Source of the DNA: Lenisia limosa
Taxonomy: Eukaryota; Breviatea
Assembly (NCBI GenBank): GCA_001655205.1
Contig: LPNZ01011251.1
Span: 1-35,647 of the forward strand
Direction of reading: 5' to 3'
Length of the DNA: 35,647 bases
In this document: positions 1 to 12,700 of the stretch, in pieces
Position numbering within the stretch: position 1 is the first letter of the stretch
Layout: each line of letters starts with the position of its first letter
Translations under genes and position numbers: made by a program
Notes under the pieces: generated by a model
Databases searched by the model: none
What the model was told of the DNA's origin: nothing
The model's input: the letters and a program-made list of their open reading frames with translations, nothing else

Positions 1-3000
1 ATGATTTTGGGTATCTGACTAAAGCCGTCAATAAGCGTCACACCCACCTGGTCACCCAGGAACTCGGCAAGTCGCTTGGCAGTGGTGATAGATGTGGATT
101 TCTGATCACCATAAGAGGCGAGTGTGTTGGACATGTTGCGCTCTTCACTGGAACGTCATCGCAAATTCGAAGTAAAAAATAAGGAAATGAGGACGACCAA
201 TACATACACGAGTAAATGGAACACCTCATCATCCTCAAGCTCTTCACCCTTTGAGAACAAATGGTCAAGCCAGTGATTGGCCACTTTGCCAACCTGTGTA
301 GTTACAACGAGGATAATTAAGAAACTTAAAACTGTGGGTTATTATAAATACTCCATGGTGAAATAGAGCAACTATCTCCTCTTCCCACGGCGGCGTATAC
401 TTCCTCTAAAGTCTTGCCTTCAAGGAAGGCTCCAAACACCTAAGGTCGTAATCGTTGAATAACAGGATTAAGGAGCAAGTGGAGCATGTGCCTACCTGCC
501 CTTGGAAAATTTTGATCAAACGCAGCTCGCCTCTTCTCTTGATTTCAAATCCCTGAATGGTGACACTTGAAACATGATTACTAATCAACACAAAGCAAAA
601 GGGCACTCAATAAACTGATACATCATTACGAACCTTTAGCTCTGCCAGAGTGTTGTCGGGGTTGAAGACTGCGTATCTACGGGGGTCAATGGAAACACAT
701 TCATTTACGAAGTCGGTTATTCATATACATCCACCAAGCTAGCTTTAGATGAGCTAACCTTTTCTTGAGTTTCTTTCCTTCCTCTAAGGCAGCAGGCAGG
801 ATCATGGCTTTGTAGGGACCATCAACTTCAAATTCTATGGAGTTTTCACTGAAGAGTTAAGCATGTTAGAACCCTGTGATTGCTGTCAGCATCCCTATCC
901 TCCTACGAGTGTTTATCGTAGCTTCGAAGGGGCAACTTGTCCTTATCAAGAGTCTGGTATTGGTGGTTTGTGAATTCTGAAATGTGAACAAAGACTCTCA
1001 GCAAAAAATAGAAAAAAACAAGAGAGGGGGGGGGGGGGGANNNNNNNNNNNNNNNNNNNNNNNNNNNNNNNNNNNNNNNNNNNNNNNNNNNNNTATTCAA
1101 CAAAATAGTTTCAAGTGAATGTTTTTTCGTGAAAATCTTCCTTAATCGTTTTCTTTCAATTGCAATTGCCACAACAAATTTCCCAAAAATAAAGCAATAC
1201 TCTGAGAAATAGTTCCTTATTAGAATATGAAATATCATAGACTTAACCTGAGCCACATCACTTGGTTTCAAAATCAAAAAGAGCCCATCATTTGCCCACT
1301 TTCGTAGACTTCTTTGTTCAAAACAACACAGGGGTAGGACATTCGGTAAACGGGCTTGTTTGGGTTTCTGAACAAAATTAATATAAATCCATGATTGTGG
1401 ATGAAGGATGAAGCCACCCCCCCCCCCCNNNNNNNNNNNNNNNNNNNAACGCACCAAACACCGTCAGTATCCAGCTCTAATGGAGCTCCAATCTGCCTCA
1501 CAAGGTTGGTGGCTCCCATGATAATTGAAGCTCCGGTAGCACAAACTGAAGGTCAGTTTCAAGTAAAGAAGTATCAGCTTTGATTCATTGCTCACAATTC
1601 CAAGATCTTTGGTTATATACCACTCACCAATGCCAGCCATCGTCATTGAGTACCATCTCGAGCCCTTTCGCATCACATATCCGTAAAAGGAGTTGAGGAT
1701 ACACTTGTGGGCCAACTGCAAGGACTCGTACAGGATACACATGTCTTCGGCTTCCTGGATCAGATCTACATCGCCTTCCTTGAATGTAAGGGAATATCAT
1801 ATTTCATGCTATGCACAGCAAAAAAAATACTTTATCAAAGAAAAACACTAATTTCTTACCTTTAAACGTTCCTCTTGCTTCTTTTTCCACTTCTTCAAGT
1901 CACGCTTATATTTGTATCTGAAGAGGTTTGAACAACAAATACTTTCATAACATCCTTTCAAAAACATGGAGACGGGGGGCCTAATCGTTTGGATAGTACT
2001 ATATGTAATACATACAAACCTTCTATCTCTGAAGCTCAGAACAGTGTCAACATAGAAGGAGTTTTCCCTCTGACAGACAATGTCCGTTTTTGTCAAGACC
2101 TCCTTCTTTTTGATCATCTTATAGGCTTTCCTAGGAAATAAGAATCTGAGAGAATACATGGAGAAAGGAGGATTAAAGTTTGAAAACTGTCTAGGCTGTT
2201 ATATAGTTCCCAAAATGACATACTAAAAACATATCAATCATATCATATGATATGATATGATATGTTGACAAAGTAAGAAAAGTAATTAATTACTGTGCAT
2301 GTATGTACGCAGAGAATCCTCACCTGCAGTATTCCTTCATTCTAGTCGAAATCTCAATGAACTGCCTTTCCTTATCCAATTCATCAAAGGACACCTTTTT
2401 CTGCTCTCCATCCTTGTCTACAGTTGTAAAACCTCCATCAAGTTGAAATAGACTGTTATAATATTGAGTATTTCTGGCGCAACAAAGCAGAAAGCAAGAA
2501 ACAACGCACATTTGTTTTTGACAACGAACTTCTCCGTTTTGAGCTGGTTCTTGACCAGGCGGTACTCAGCCTTGGATGCGGGGTAGAACTCGCCCCTCCA
2601 ATGCCATTCCATTGGGCGCTTACTGTGGGGGGGGGGGGNNNNNNNNNNNNNNNNNNNNNNNNNNNNNNNNNNNNNNNNNNNNNNNNNNNNNNNNNNNNNN
2701 NNNNNNNNNNNNNNNNNNNNNNNNNNNNNNNNNNNNNNNNNNNNNNNNNNAATACGAAATAAAAGAGAAAGAAATAGCATCCAACCAGTCATTCTTTGGG
2801 TCATTGTAGTCGCAGCGAGAACAGGTCTTCTCTTCAACAATGGCTGAGGGTTGCAGTCTGGGGTGTTAATAGACGGTGAATCTAAAACTGAATAGAACTC
2901 CATCACTTTATTTCGTGAAATGGTTTGCAATTAAAATGGAGCGTATTAAAAAAAAAAAACCCCAAGCCTTCCAGCTATTATATCACCAAGACCCAAGACA

Positions 3001-6000
3001 CCCAACCTATTGGTGAGGATGATGTTGGGGTACATAGCTGACACATCAAGATGGTAGATCATTGGGTTCTCTTTTCTCATTGGATTGTCCCTGGAAGGTC
3101 AAATCAAAGCACTGAAGACGACCACTTCAATTTTATGTCTATTACCCATGTAAGAGTTGGGTAATGACAATTAAAGGCCTCAAGTACCGTTGATCCTCAA
3201 GGCGTCCAATGATATCGTTTCTGATCTCCTCCAAATTGGAAATGTCTGAAAAGTAAATGAAATAAAAAAAACAAGAAAACCTTGATATATTCTTCAGTTA
3301 TCCTACCTTCGATTTTGAGATTAGCTTCATGGACTAATCCGAACTTGAGAGTTTCATCAATAGTGTCTAAGTCGGTCAATAATCATAATTAAAAATACTG
3401 CATCAAATGAACAGATAACAAACCAATGAGCCTTTGGTGCGCAGTGGGGTCCAACTTGAAGCGATGGGGAATATCGGATCTGTATACTCCTGACTCAATC
3501 GCCTAAAATTAAGAATAATAAGAAGAAGATAACACTTGACAACAAGATGCATACTTCCACATGTCCTCCAATGTAGGTCTCGGTCTCAAGTAAATGATCT
3601 TTGTAGAACCGGTTGAAGTCGGTTTGCTAAACAATCAAAAGGAACGGTTTTCTTGTGAAAACGAACAGACCAGCAACTCCCCCCCCCCCCTACTTGCTTA
3701 TTGGGGTAGATAATGCCAGCAACGGTGGCTTGTACACAGAGAAGAGCCTGGGGTAATAAGCATGAATCAAGCTCAAAAATGTTTCCTAAGACTCACATAA
3801 CCAACGGTTGTACATACCTCACAAAGAGAGCCGGTACCCTTTCTCAGGACCTCGTGGGGGTTGTAGGGGATGATATTGCAGAGGGAGAAGATGAAAGGGT
3901 GGACGTATTTCATGTAGAGGTAATACGTTGCCACAGCGTCTGANNNNNNNNNNNNNNNNNNNNNNNNNNNNNNNNNNNNNNNNNNNNNNNNNNNNNNNNN
4001 NNNNNNNNNNNNNNNNNNNNNNNNNNNNNNNNNNNNNNNNNNNNNNNNNNNNNNNAAAAAAGTTGCCTCAGTAGAAACAAGAAATAATACTCTTCTAACA
4101 GTTCAAAAATGAACGAGGAATTCAGAGGAAATGACAATGTAAAATGGTGACCAATCATACACAAGGGTCCTCTGCTGCAAGCGGGGTCATATCCTCAGGG
4201 TCAAGCTCAATAGGGTCGTAGCCAAGCTTAGCCTTCGTAACAGCTTTCAGACCTGATGATGGTGAAACTTGACAAGAAGATCTGTTGTTTCTTATGAAAA
4301 TTTGAAATTTGAATTTTGAGTTTCACTATAATCCTTCGGTCTTGATGGGAGCAAAGGTAAGGCTTAGTGATTGCTTTATTTCCTATTCACACCTTGAGAT
4401 CCAACAGGAAGGTAAGAGTCGCGCTTCACCCATCGGAAACAATCCAAATGCATCGCCATGTGACTCTCATACTCATCACTGTTGTTCTGAAAGGGTAAGT
4501 ACAATAAGGCTACGCTTGAAGATGGTGTTATAGAAATCTTGGCTAACCTTTTCAAAGCCTATTTCTTCATACATACTCATCCCGTGGATGGCAGCACGAC
4601 GTTCAACAAAAGGCCAATCAAAAGAGTCTCCATTATACGTAACAAACACAATGGGCTTCTCCTCCTAAGACTGTTAAAATCAAACAATATACAGGAAGCC
4701 TTCCCAAACCCCCTCACAATGACATGGTCAAAGAACCTTTTGATCGTTGATGCCTCGTTCTCTTCATTGAAAATAATGAAAGGCCCAGGGAATTCAGGCT
4801 GAAAAGTAAAACAAAAATGGAATCTAAGAGCTGATTTGTGTGTGAATAAATTGATCCTTCCTCTTACCTTCGGGGTGTACTCAAAATCTTCAACATCATC
4901 AGAACAAATCTGAAGTATAAATTTTTAAACTAGCAAATTTGGGGCTGCAACAAAAAAACGCTTATGAACTACCCTTTGCAAACCTCTCGGTTGACGATGA
5001 GGAAGCCCTGCCTGTCAATCATATACGAAATCATCATGATCATGTCAGACTCCGCATCCGGAAACTTCAGTGGTTGCTTCGACGTCTCAATATCGTAGGC
5101 GAGAACCTGGGAGGAGGGGGGAGTAAATGTGGGTAAAACGAAGTAAAACGAAGGAAGTAAAATTGGAAAATTGATGAAACAAAGAAAAAGGAGACGGGGG
5201 AGAGTAAAACTGTAATAATATAAAGGATAAAGTTGACTTCTGCAGTTTTGCCCATACCTTTGGCTTCTCACGATTTGCGATATCTCTCTTAACAACAACG
5301 CTGTTACCTCCTGACTGGAATACATCGTACCAAAGCCCCACACGAATATCTGAAGTAATAAGGAGAAGAAATTTATCCAGAGTACTCGTATTCTTCACAT
5401 ACCGTTGTCAATAGACACGCGAGAGTAGTAGGGCATGTCATATTCACGTATGTCAGTAACATTGTCCAAAGGGTCTGCCAGAACTTTTTCTTGCCTGGAC
5501 GTAAGTTCAATGAAACTAGAAAGAGAATGGATGATACTGTATAAGAGACCAGTCATTGAAATAAAAAAAAACACATTAATGGTCAATGTAGAAGGGTGAT
5601 GGTGTAATTACTGAGTAGCAACAGATGAAGTCAGATGAAGAATAACATACTCAGAAACGGTTTTATACGCTTCCATTGCAGTGTTTCGCTCCTGGAAGGC
5701 CTTCGCTCTCGGCATCAGCTCCTTGCGTACAGCATATAACTCTACATTCATCAGGCAAAACTTACACACAAAAAGAGAAAAGAAACTGTAACCGTATAAA
5801 CACATATGATGGAGTCATAATATATCAAAAAAAAACGGGCTCACTTAGCAAACTTCACCCTGAAAGCTCCTTCTCATAAAACCATTTATTTCAGCACCCT
5901 CAAACCTGCGGTAGTACTAAAGTTGATCCGCACATACTTGGCATCACGTCCACTCAGATGGTTGTCCTGCGTCCATCAGCGGTAACAGGGTCATCACAAA

Positions 6001-7507
6001 TTTTAATTATGATACCTTTGGCAATAATCTGATACCCCATAAAACCCAAATGAAGACAAATATGAAAAAAGTGAGGAAAATGAGCCCATGATGGGGGGGG
6101 GGGGNNNNNNNNNNNNNNNNNNNNNNNNNNNNNNNNNNNNNNNNNNNNNNNNNNNNNNNNNNNNNNNNNNNNNNNNNNNNNNNNNNNNNNNNNNNNNNNN
6201 NNNNNNNNNNNNNNNNNNNNNNNNNNNNNNNNNNNNNNNNNNNNNNNNNNNNNNNNNNNNNNNNNNNNNNNNNNNNNNNNNNNNNNNNNNNNNNNNNNNN
6301 NNNNNNNNNNTTGTTAAAAAACAATCCAATCATAACGCATAGGGCCGTCATACGACCCCCGAGGGGATCAAAGAATGGACAGAGCGCGGACCAGACCAGA
6401 CTGCAGAAAAGAATTTCTACACTAAACCATACATACAGCAAACATTGAAATCGAAACAACAACACAAAAAACAAAACAAAGGGGCACAAGTCAAAAGTTA
6501 CTTCAAAAAATATTAAGCTGAGGGGAATAATAGCACTAGGGCTTTGAAAAAGCTCCCCTAGTTAATCTTTGAACCAAGAAATTGTGACAGACTTGGCGCA
6601 TATTGGGGGGAGGGGTGACAAACCATATCAAGATCCACTTTGTCAACAATTTCAGCCGAAGTGATTGAGTCGTAATTGCGTCTCAAGGCATTCTCAACCT
6701 ATGGAATCAATAACAGTTGAATACAAAATTAACACTGCTTGGCACCCACCTCCTCCTCAGATCCTTCATTGCACCCAACATAGAAATAAGGCTCGTACTT
6801 GAACTGGGCTTTGAATCGGTTTCCATCCTAAAAGTTATTCTGGGGATGGGATGCACAGAACAACCAAAGAACAAAACACTCCGAAAAGAATGAATTATAC
6901 TAAAGAAGTTTGGTGAGAGTAAATGTGAAAGACCCACACACTGCCTGTAGGAAATAGAGGTCCACAGCTTGTTTGTCTTTGGCTTCTTCCTCAGCGTCAG
7001 CTTTAATCAGAGTCTAAGTTATGTTAATTATTGAACCTTGTACACTCATAATTAAAAATCTCATTACCACATAATTCTCCTCCACATACTTCATTCATGT
7101 TGACCAGCCAGCCTAGTCGCGTTTCATCCGTGTCATGGTGCTCAAAGCCGTACCTAACACAATAAATTACAAAATTTTTAATCTCATAATTTCCATCTAA
7201 ACTGCTAAATCTTAATCAAATTATCTTTTGCGGGTTTTTTTTTTTTTTTTTTTTTTNNNNNNNNNNNNNNNNNNNNNNNNNNNNNNNNNNNNNNNNNNNN
7301 NNNNNNNNAGTTCAAGTTGCTTATCGACACGCCGTCTTTCTTCCGCCTCCTTTTCCTTGATCTCAACAAAACTAATGTCTCCAACTCCTAGAAAGGTGAG
7401 AAGGGGAGCTACTTGAGAAAGCACTAGAAAAAGGCGCCTGAATTACCTAGAACTCCTCCTGCCGATCCAGTCTTCCCTGCAGTGTTTCTCCACACTTTGG
7501 GCGGCAT
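1..7507 (-). CDS. POLE: DNA polymerase epsilon catalytic subunit, N-terminal half (partial, multi-exon)
   Basis: Leading-strand replicative polymerase with 3'-5' proofreading, acting in the nucleus. The start is the ATG at 7505-7507 ([11 protein letters not shown]), in an exon ending at 7447. About 30 small exons follow on the minus strand, joined by short GT...AG introns. Family B landmarks appear in order: NTD (WLVNMNE, about 7110-7150), exonuclease motif [15 protein letters not shown] (exon 4984-5106), Exo [12 protein letters not shown] (exon 4548-4664), Exo [20 protein letters not shown] (about 3880-3943), motif [15 protein letters not shown] (about 3005-3055), CxxC of the CysX motif (TCSRC, about 2810), [13 protein letters not shown] (about 2040-2085), motif [18 protein letters not shown] (about 1665-1715) and motif [11 protein letters not shown] (about 1448-1480). 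The catalytic D-I-E and D-T-D residues are intact. The coding region reaches roughly residue 800 of the human enzyme; the C-terminal half lies outside. Gaps near 1041, 1429, 2639, 3944, 6105 and 7257 hide exons or introns. Confidence 0.97.
2235..2263. repeat. TATGA/TCATA microsatellite
   Basis: ATATCATATCATATGATATG-type repeats form a palindromic pentanucleotide tract in a POLE intron. No function is suggested beyond low complexity. Confidence 0.8.
5107..5257 (-). repeat. Intron carrying the recurrent 3'-end repeat (POLE copy)
   Basis: Whole POLE intron between the exon ending NREKPK and the Exo I exon. In sense orientation it contains TTTGTTTCATCAATTTTCC then AATTTTACT, shared with the receptor-gene intron at 35546. 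It then has TTCGTTTTAC twice and ends TTACTCCCCCCTCCTCCCAG. The shared block in an unrelated gene is the key evidence that this is a dispersed repeat. Confidence 0.65.
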
Positions 7508-7786
7508 TTTGAGACTGAGAAGTGATAACCCTCCTTAGAACATAATAAAAGTAATCAAATAGGATCTTATATCGTATCTAACTGCTGTGATTTATTGATT
7601 TTAATGAAAAAATATGTAATTTCTAGAGCAATTGAGCAACTGGAAGCGAAAAAGAAGAAGGAAGCAACTCCGCCGCCGCCTTTGTCTTGGATAAAAACAG
7701 AAACTCAAAAGCAGCAAAGCAGTGAATAAGTAGTGAATAATAAAATAATACATAAATAATCAAAAAGCTTTTTGTCATCTTGGAAA
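7508..7786. promoter_or_regulatory. Divergent intergenic region between POLE and a secreted-protein gene
   Basis: These 279 bp separate two divergently oriented start codons (7507 minus, 7787 plus), so both promoters and 5' UTRs must lie here or inside the genes. The stretch is AT-rich and includes a purine-rich, CCGCCGCCGCC-like patch near 7670-7685. No clear TATA box or recognisable factor site is seen. The regulatory role is inferred only from gene orientation. Confidence 0.45.
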
Positions 7787-9474
7787 ATGGTAGTTTCTCA
7801 CAATTACATTTCTAGCTGCCTCTTCCTATTTCTATTGGCGATTACAGGGCTAAATAATGGGTTCGTTGTCATGGAAAGTTCTTCTAATAAGAAGATAGAT
7901 ACATTAGATGTCTCCACACTGAAGATTGGTGGTGTTGATGGTGGGGGCTAAGTACATATCATATCATATTCTATTCTCCATCTTATGATGCGAGTGGTTT
8001 TTTTTCTGTCAACAAATCAACAAAAAAAAATATGGGAGTTTGTACATGTTTTTCACCCTGCAGTGAACACCATCTTCACAACACCTAACGATGTGTCAAC
8101 CATTGTCAGTGGCGAAATCGGCGACCACTGGGCTGACGTCAAGTATGATGCTAGTGAGGGGTTGTGTGTGTTGCCCTTCAATAGTATTTACTGATACTCA
8201 GCACATTTGACGCATTAGTGTTACCTTCACGTTTGGATGTGTCGTTTCGTCTGAAGTCTGGCTTTGCTGGATGGGCACTCGGCAGCAAATGTACAAGTGA
8301 ATTCGTTGAGGTCAGCTTGTCGTATTCACATTTGAAACAAATTGTACTGATGCTTCTTTTCTCTTCATTGCTTCAGACAATTGGTTCGTCAACGACTACT
8401 AGGCCTGCAAGTGGTATGCTCTAATCTAAAGTAAACCACCTTCATTTATGTTTTTGCCTGCACCAATAATTTAGCCACGGAGCTTCTCAACGTAATGAAT
8501 AGAAACACTGTTCACATCTACAGAGACTTTTCGGTTGGATTGAAAGGCTTTGTGGATATATTTTGCTCCAAAAAACTGGATAATAATTAAGTGTAATATT
8601 TAATAATACCTTTCAAAAAAAAACCCTCCCCTGAGGCAGAAAAGCATTCGAGTACCCATAGACTCATAATATGGTGATAAATATGATATATAGTCATTAC
8701 CTTGTTTTTTTTCAAAACCCAAAACTTCCCCAAACTCTTCTTAGGTTTTGGGTTAATCTTTTTACCCATCCCCAGGTCAGACGAGTGAACTGCACGTGTA
8801 CTACTTCCTCCTGTATCATTGGTCCCTACGCGAACATACCACTATTCAACGATAGGTAGGTTCAATGCAAGATAGTGACTGAAATTGTCGCTACAGTTCT
8901 ATGGATTATTTTTTTACCAATGATCGAGATATTAAACACTTATTGATTCAAAAGACAGTATATTTGCAATTAAGTGTAGCCTTTTGATCACTGATTGTAG
9001 AGCAGTTACTGTTGGAGCTTTTGTCAAAATCGTTGAATCTACTCTCACCTCAAACCCAACCGGTTTGCTGAAAAAAACTACACTCTATCGGCATACCATA
9101 TCGTATCATATATCTGAATGTTCTAAACAATAACGATTTTTTTATTATTATTATTTTAAAAACAAAATTCTTTAATTCAGCGTAGTGTATTTGACGAGTG
9201 CCACGACAAACTGGACCCTTGCCACCTACCGCTACGCTGCAACAACGTCCAAAGGCGGCTACACGTACTGTCATCCCTATATGGGAGAAGGCAACGTATA
9301 TGGCGATGCCCTTTTGAATACTTTGTACTGCCATCTCTACTTTGATCCAAGATCACCCATTAGATCGTCTTTGACGTTGCTTTACCAGCTGTGATGTTTG
9401 GCGAAGTGGACACATCCAATCCTTTGAACTGGTGGCACGTTCCAGTTGCTGACTTTGTTGGTGCCATTGAGTAA
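7787..9474 (+). CDS. Secreted orphan protein, multi-exon
   Basis: Function unknown. The ATG at 7787 opens a signal peptide (hydrophobic core SCLFLFLLAITGL) followed by a Ser-rich segment. At least seven further exons keep frame through GT...AG introns: about 8064-8153 (NTIFTTPNDVSTIVSG), 8217-8310 (SRLDVSFRLKSGFAGW), 8377-8413, 8475-8550, 8777-8855 (VNCTCTTSSCII), 9000-9070, 9186-9291 and 9365-9474 (WWHVPVADFVGAIE then TAA). The donor of the 8475 exon is ambiguous (two phase-0 choices), and the intron after it, about 225 bp, is longer than its neighbours. A frame change near 9365 is best explained by a short intron, gtatat...attag, rather than a frameshift. The mature protein would be about 260-280 residues, with a short Cys cluster and no transmembrane segment. 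No family was recognised. It is head-to-head with POLE and tail-to-tail with the gene ending at 9756. Confidence 0.75.
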
Positions 9475-9755
9475 TGTCGTTTTATTGTTATAATTATGGC
9501 ATATTTGAGAGTATGTATTTGTTATCATATGCTTATGTTATTCTCAACCTGTTGTAAATATTTGATCGGATGTAAGAGTATTATTCTATATGGATATTAT
9601 ATACTAGATGATAACATTGGTATAACTATATCATACCTTCTTTCATTTCCGAATAACCTAAGAAAAGCTGAAATAGAAGTGCATTTCTAGTCATCAAAAA
9701 AGTATGAACACACTATTGGATATATACCTAAGTTGAGACACTAGAAATTTTGGAA
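9475..9755. other. Convergent intergenic spacer
   Basis: These 281 bp lie between the stop codons of two convergent genes. The stretch is AT-rich (for example the Ile/Tyr-coding run 9590-9650) and should hold both 3' UTRs. The small open frame within it has no splice or family support. Nothing else was seen. Confidence 0.5.
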
Positions 9756-12700
9756 TTAAATTGGCATTTCATTTGTGGGCTCAGCTGGAGGTGTTGCTGC
9801 AGTCCTCCTACGGTTTCGAAGAAGAACAATTCCACCTGAAGATATCATCACAAGAGAAGGAAGAGCGGTCACGTCCTGGATAGACTTACCGAATAAGACA
9901 CCAAGGCCAATACCAGCAGTTCCAAAGGCTGCAATTACTCTGAAAAATATCAGCATTGAGCAACATTGGATTCAGTGTTAAATAGAACTTATTTCGTACC
10001 CGTAATCAACATCGTCGTTGTCATCACTTGCAGCAGTATCTTTGCTGAAGTCTGCATCAAAGCGAGTAGTATCTAAGAATTTTAGTTAATCTCTTGTGTT
10101 TCTACACTAACCTCTATCAATAGTCCTGTGGGAGATGCAGAAACCGTCAAGGCAACTAACGCCAGAAGTGCACCTGACGCAAATGAGAAAAAAAGAACAG
10201 AATAAAAATGTCGGCTGGGTGAATGTTGGGGGTCTCTTTCTTACTTATGAGTAGAGTCGCATTTCTCAGGTAAACTGAACACAATAACTGAATCGTGAAA
10301 TTAACCGAGATAAATTACTCTCATCGAATACGTCGCCAATCTTTGATAAACCCACAAACTTTCATCGAAATTCCTGACAAGAACCTTGGTATAGGAAATA
10401 TCAAGTCCTGAGTAACCAAACTCAAGGTCTCTCCTCTCAAACAGTGGCACACATTCACCTAGAAGTTACCACCAACCAACACTCTTACTAATCTCAGGGT
10501 CACATGTGGGCTCCCCACTCGATTCGTTTGACTCTTCTGAACTCTCACTTGACTCAGGAACAGAGCTTTCTTCTTCGCTTGACTCGGGAACAGAGCTTTC
10601 TTCTTCACTTGACTCAGGAACAGAGCTTTCTTCTTGGCTTAACTCAGGAACAGAGCTTTCTTCTTCAATTGGCTCAATAATCTCTCCATCAATAACATCT
10701 TTTTCAATGCTATCCTTATTGACGAATTGTTTGGGTGGACCTCTAAATCACATTTAGTAACGTGGTTTTCAAATTCTAAATAGGTCAATTTGATGGAAAT
10801 AATAATTGGCTGTACTTTAAATCATTGTACGTATAGACTATCAGATCAAATTCATCTCACCTGGAAGAAGAATCCATTCCACTTGGTGGTTCTGTAACAG
10901 TCAATTACTTGTACTGATTATGTATTTTACAATTGTATTATGTGATTGTATTTTGTGATTTCTCTTCATATTGCATAGAATTGTACTTTTTTATTTCGAT
11001 TCCATTTACCTCACGAGAATGATGATCACAATTTTGATATTTCAATTGGATATAATAACCCAGCTACCGCTCGACTGGGATGGTTCTGAGTCGGAGGGCA
11101 TCATCTTCTCCTTGTAGTAAACTGAAAAGACAGATTCCTCATCTCGAACGTAGAAGTACTTGTCCACAATTTCCCATTCCTTTGCGTCGTTCTTAAAAAA
11201 AATAAACAATGATGGTCCGTTTTTGTGACATTTGATATTATTTGATAAGCTTGCGAACCTTTGCGAGGATGTGGACGAAGCCATCTCCACCAACAACAGC
11301 AACATCTTCAGAAATAGAAACTGATCTATATTTGTTACTTGTTCCACACAAAACTCAGAAACTCACGATCCAAAGTCAATTCCGCCCTTGACAGTCTGGC
11401 ACTCAAAGGCTTCTTCTCTAAAGGAGGTCAAATTGACAAACTAGTTATTTGAGTTGAGGGTCCATTGAATGCCATTATCTATTTCCAATACATTTGGAAT
11501 TTCCGTACCCAATTTTGGTTGTTTCACAAATGAGAACAGAGCGAATGCCTGGAGCAGCCATAATCGCTGATGCAGCACCGTTGTCGTTAGTCCTGAAGGA
11601 GTGACATTGTATGTCATTATCACAAGTTGATATATTTCAGAAGGCTTTCACCGTACCAAAGATCGACGCTTGAACCTAAAATGCTGTCTTCGGGAAGATC
11701 TTCACCAAAGGCCTCGATTTCATTCCAGCCATTTTCATCCTATTTTGTAATCACATACAGTATCACAATAGATAATTCACCTCAGCTAGAAGGTAGACAC
11801 GACTTGTAACGTTGGGGTCGCAGTAAAAGTCATCTGGAAGCGTAATGTTAACTCATTTTCACAAGAATAAAGCTCCACAAACCCATGAGGTCATCTCTCA
11901 TTTCGGTAGTGGCAGGACACAGACGAGATGCAGCAACAAGGATATAACCTATACATTAGTAAACGATGATTGCTAATTGTTGAAAGCAGATAGAATTCAC
12001 ACAACTTAGATGTATGAATTGATACATACCAGGTTGAACATCCAAAATGTCATGCTGAACATCAGCAACTTCCTATAAGTGTAACAAAAAGGTGAGGGAA
12101 CAGAAATTGTAATTATTTGCCAAAATGACAACTTGAAATAGTAGCTCAATTGATGATGCCTCCATACCTCTAAGATGGTAGAAGAAAGTTCGAAAATGAC
12201 TTGTTTCTCACGACCGATGATAAGTGACAGCTCATCGGTCCAATTGCCATCAACAGCTACTTGGGTGAAAATTAGTCATTTGGATTACCTTTAAGAGCGA
12301 GTGATGCGAATGTATCTTCTTCCTGGTCAATGCTAAGTCCAAACTTGCTGTACGTATCAGGGTGTCCATTCTAGCCATGTAAATGTATCGCTACTTTGAA
12401 AGAACATGTTTTCGTGGTACCAACCTCAATGACAAGATGGTTCGTCCAAGTGTCATTAAGCTTTTGCAGTTCTAAGACCTAACAGATAAAGGGAACATCA
12501 AAAGACAATTGATATGATATGTACACCAACTTGCTATTTTGGTGAACACTCCGACCTTTCCTTCGTAATCATCAGTGTAAGGAATGGAAATAAGCGCAAA
12601 ATCGCAGAGTCCCGAGTGGCAGGAGTAGAAGTCAACATCAGCGCCAAATGATTCAAATGCATACGAGGCTTCAATAACAGAAACCCATTCTAAATGAGTG

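Noticed and set aside
903-1457. 184-codon minus-strand frame spanning two N runs
   Set aside because: It reads through introns and Ns. The true POLE exons lie in other frames at the splice sites, as shown by the match to [11 protein letters not shown]-type and FTNHQYQ-type segments.
9185-9394. Apparent frameshift near the end of the secreted orphan gene
   Set aside because: A 72-bp intron with donor gtatat and acceptor attag restores the frame in phase 0, so no mutation is needed.
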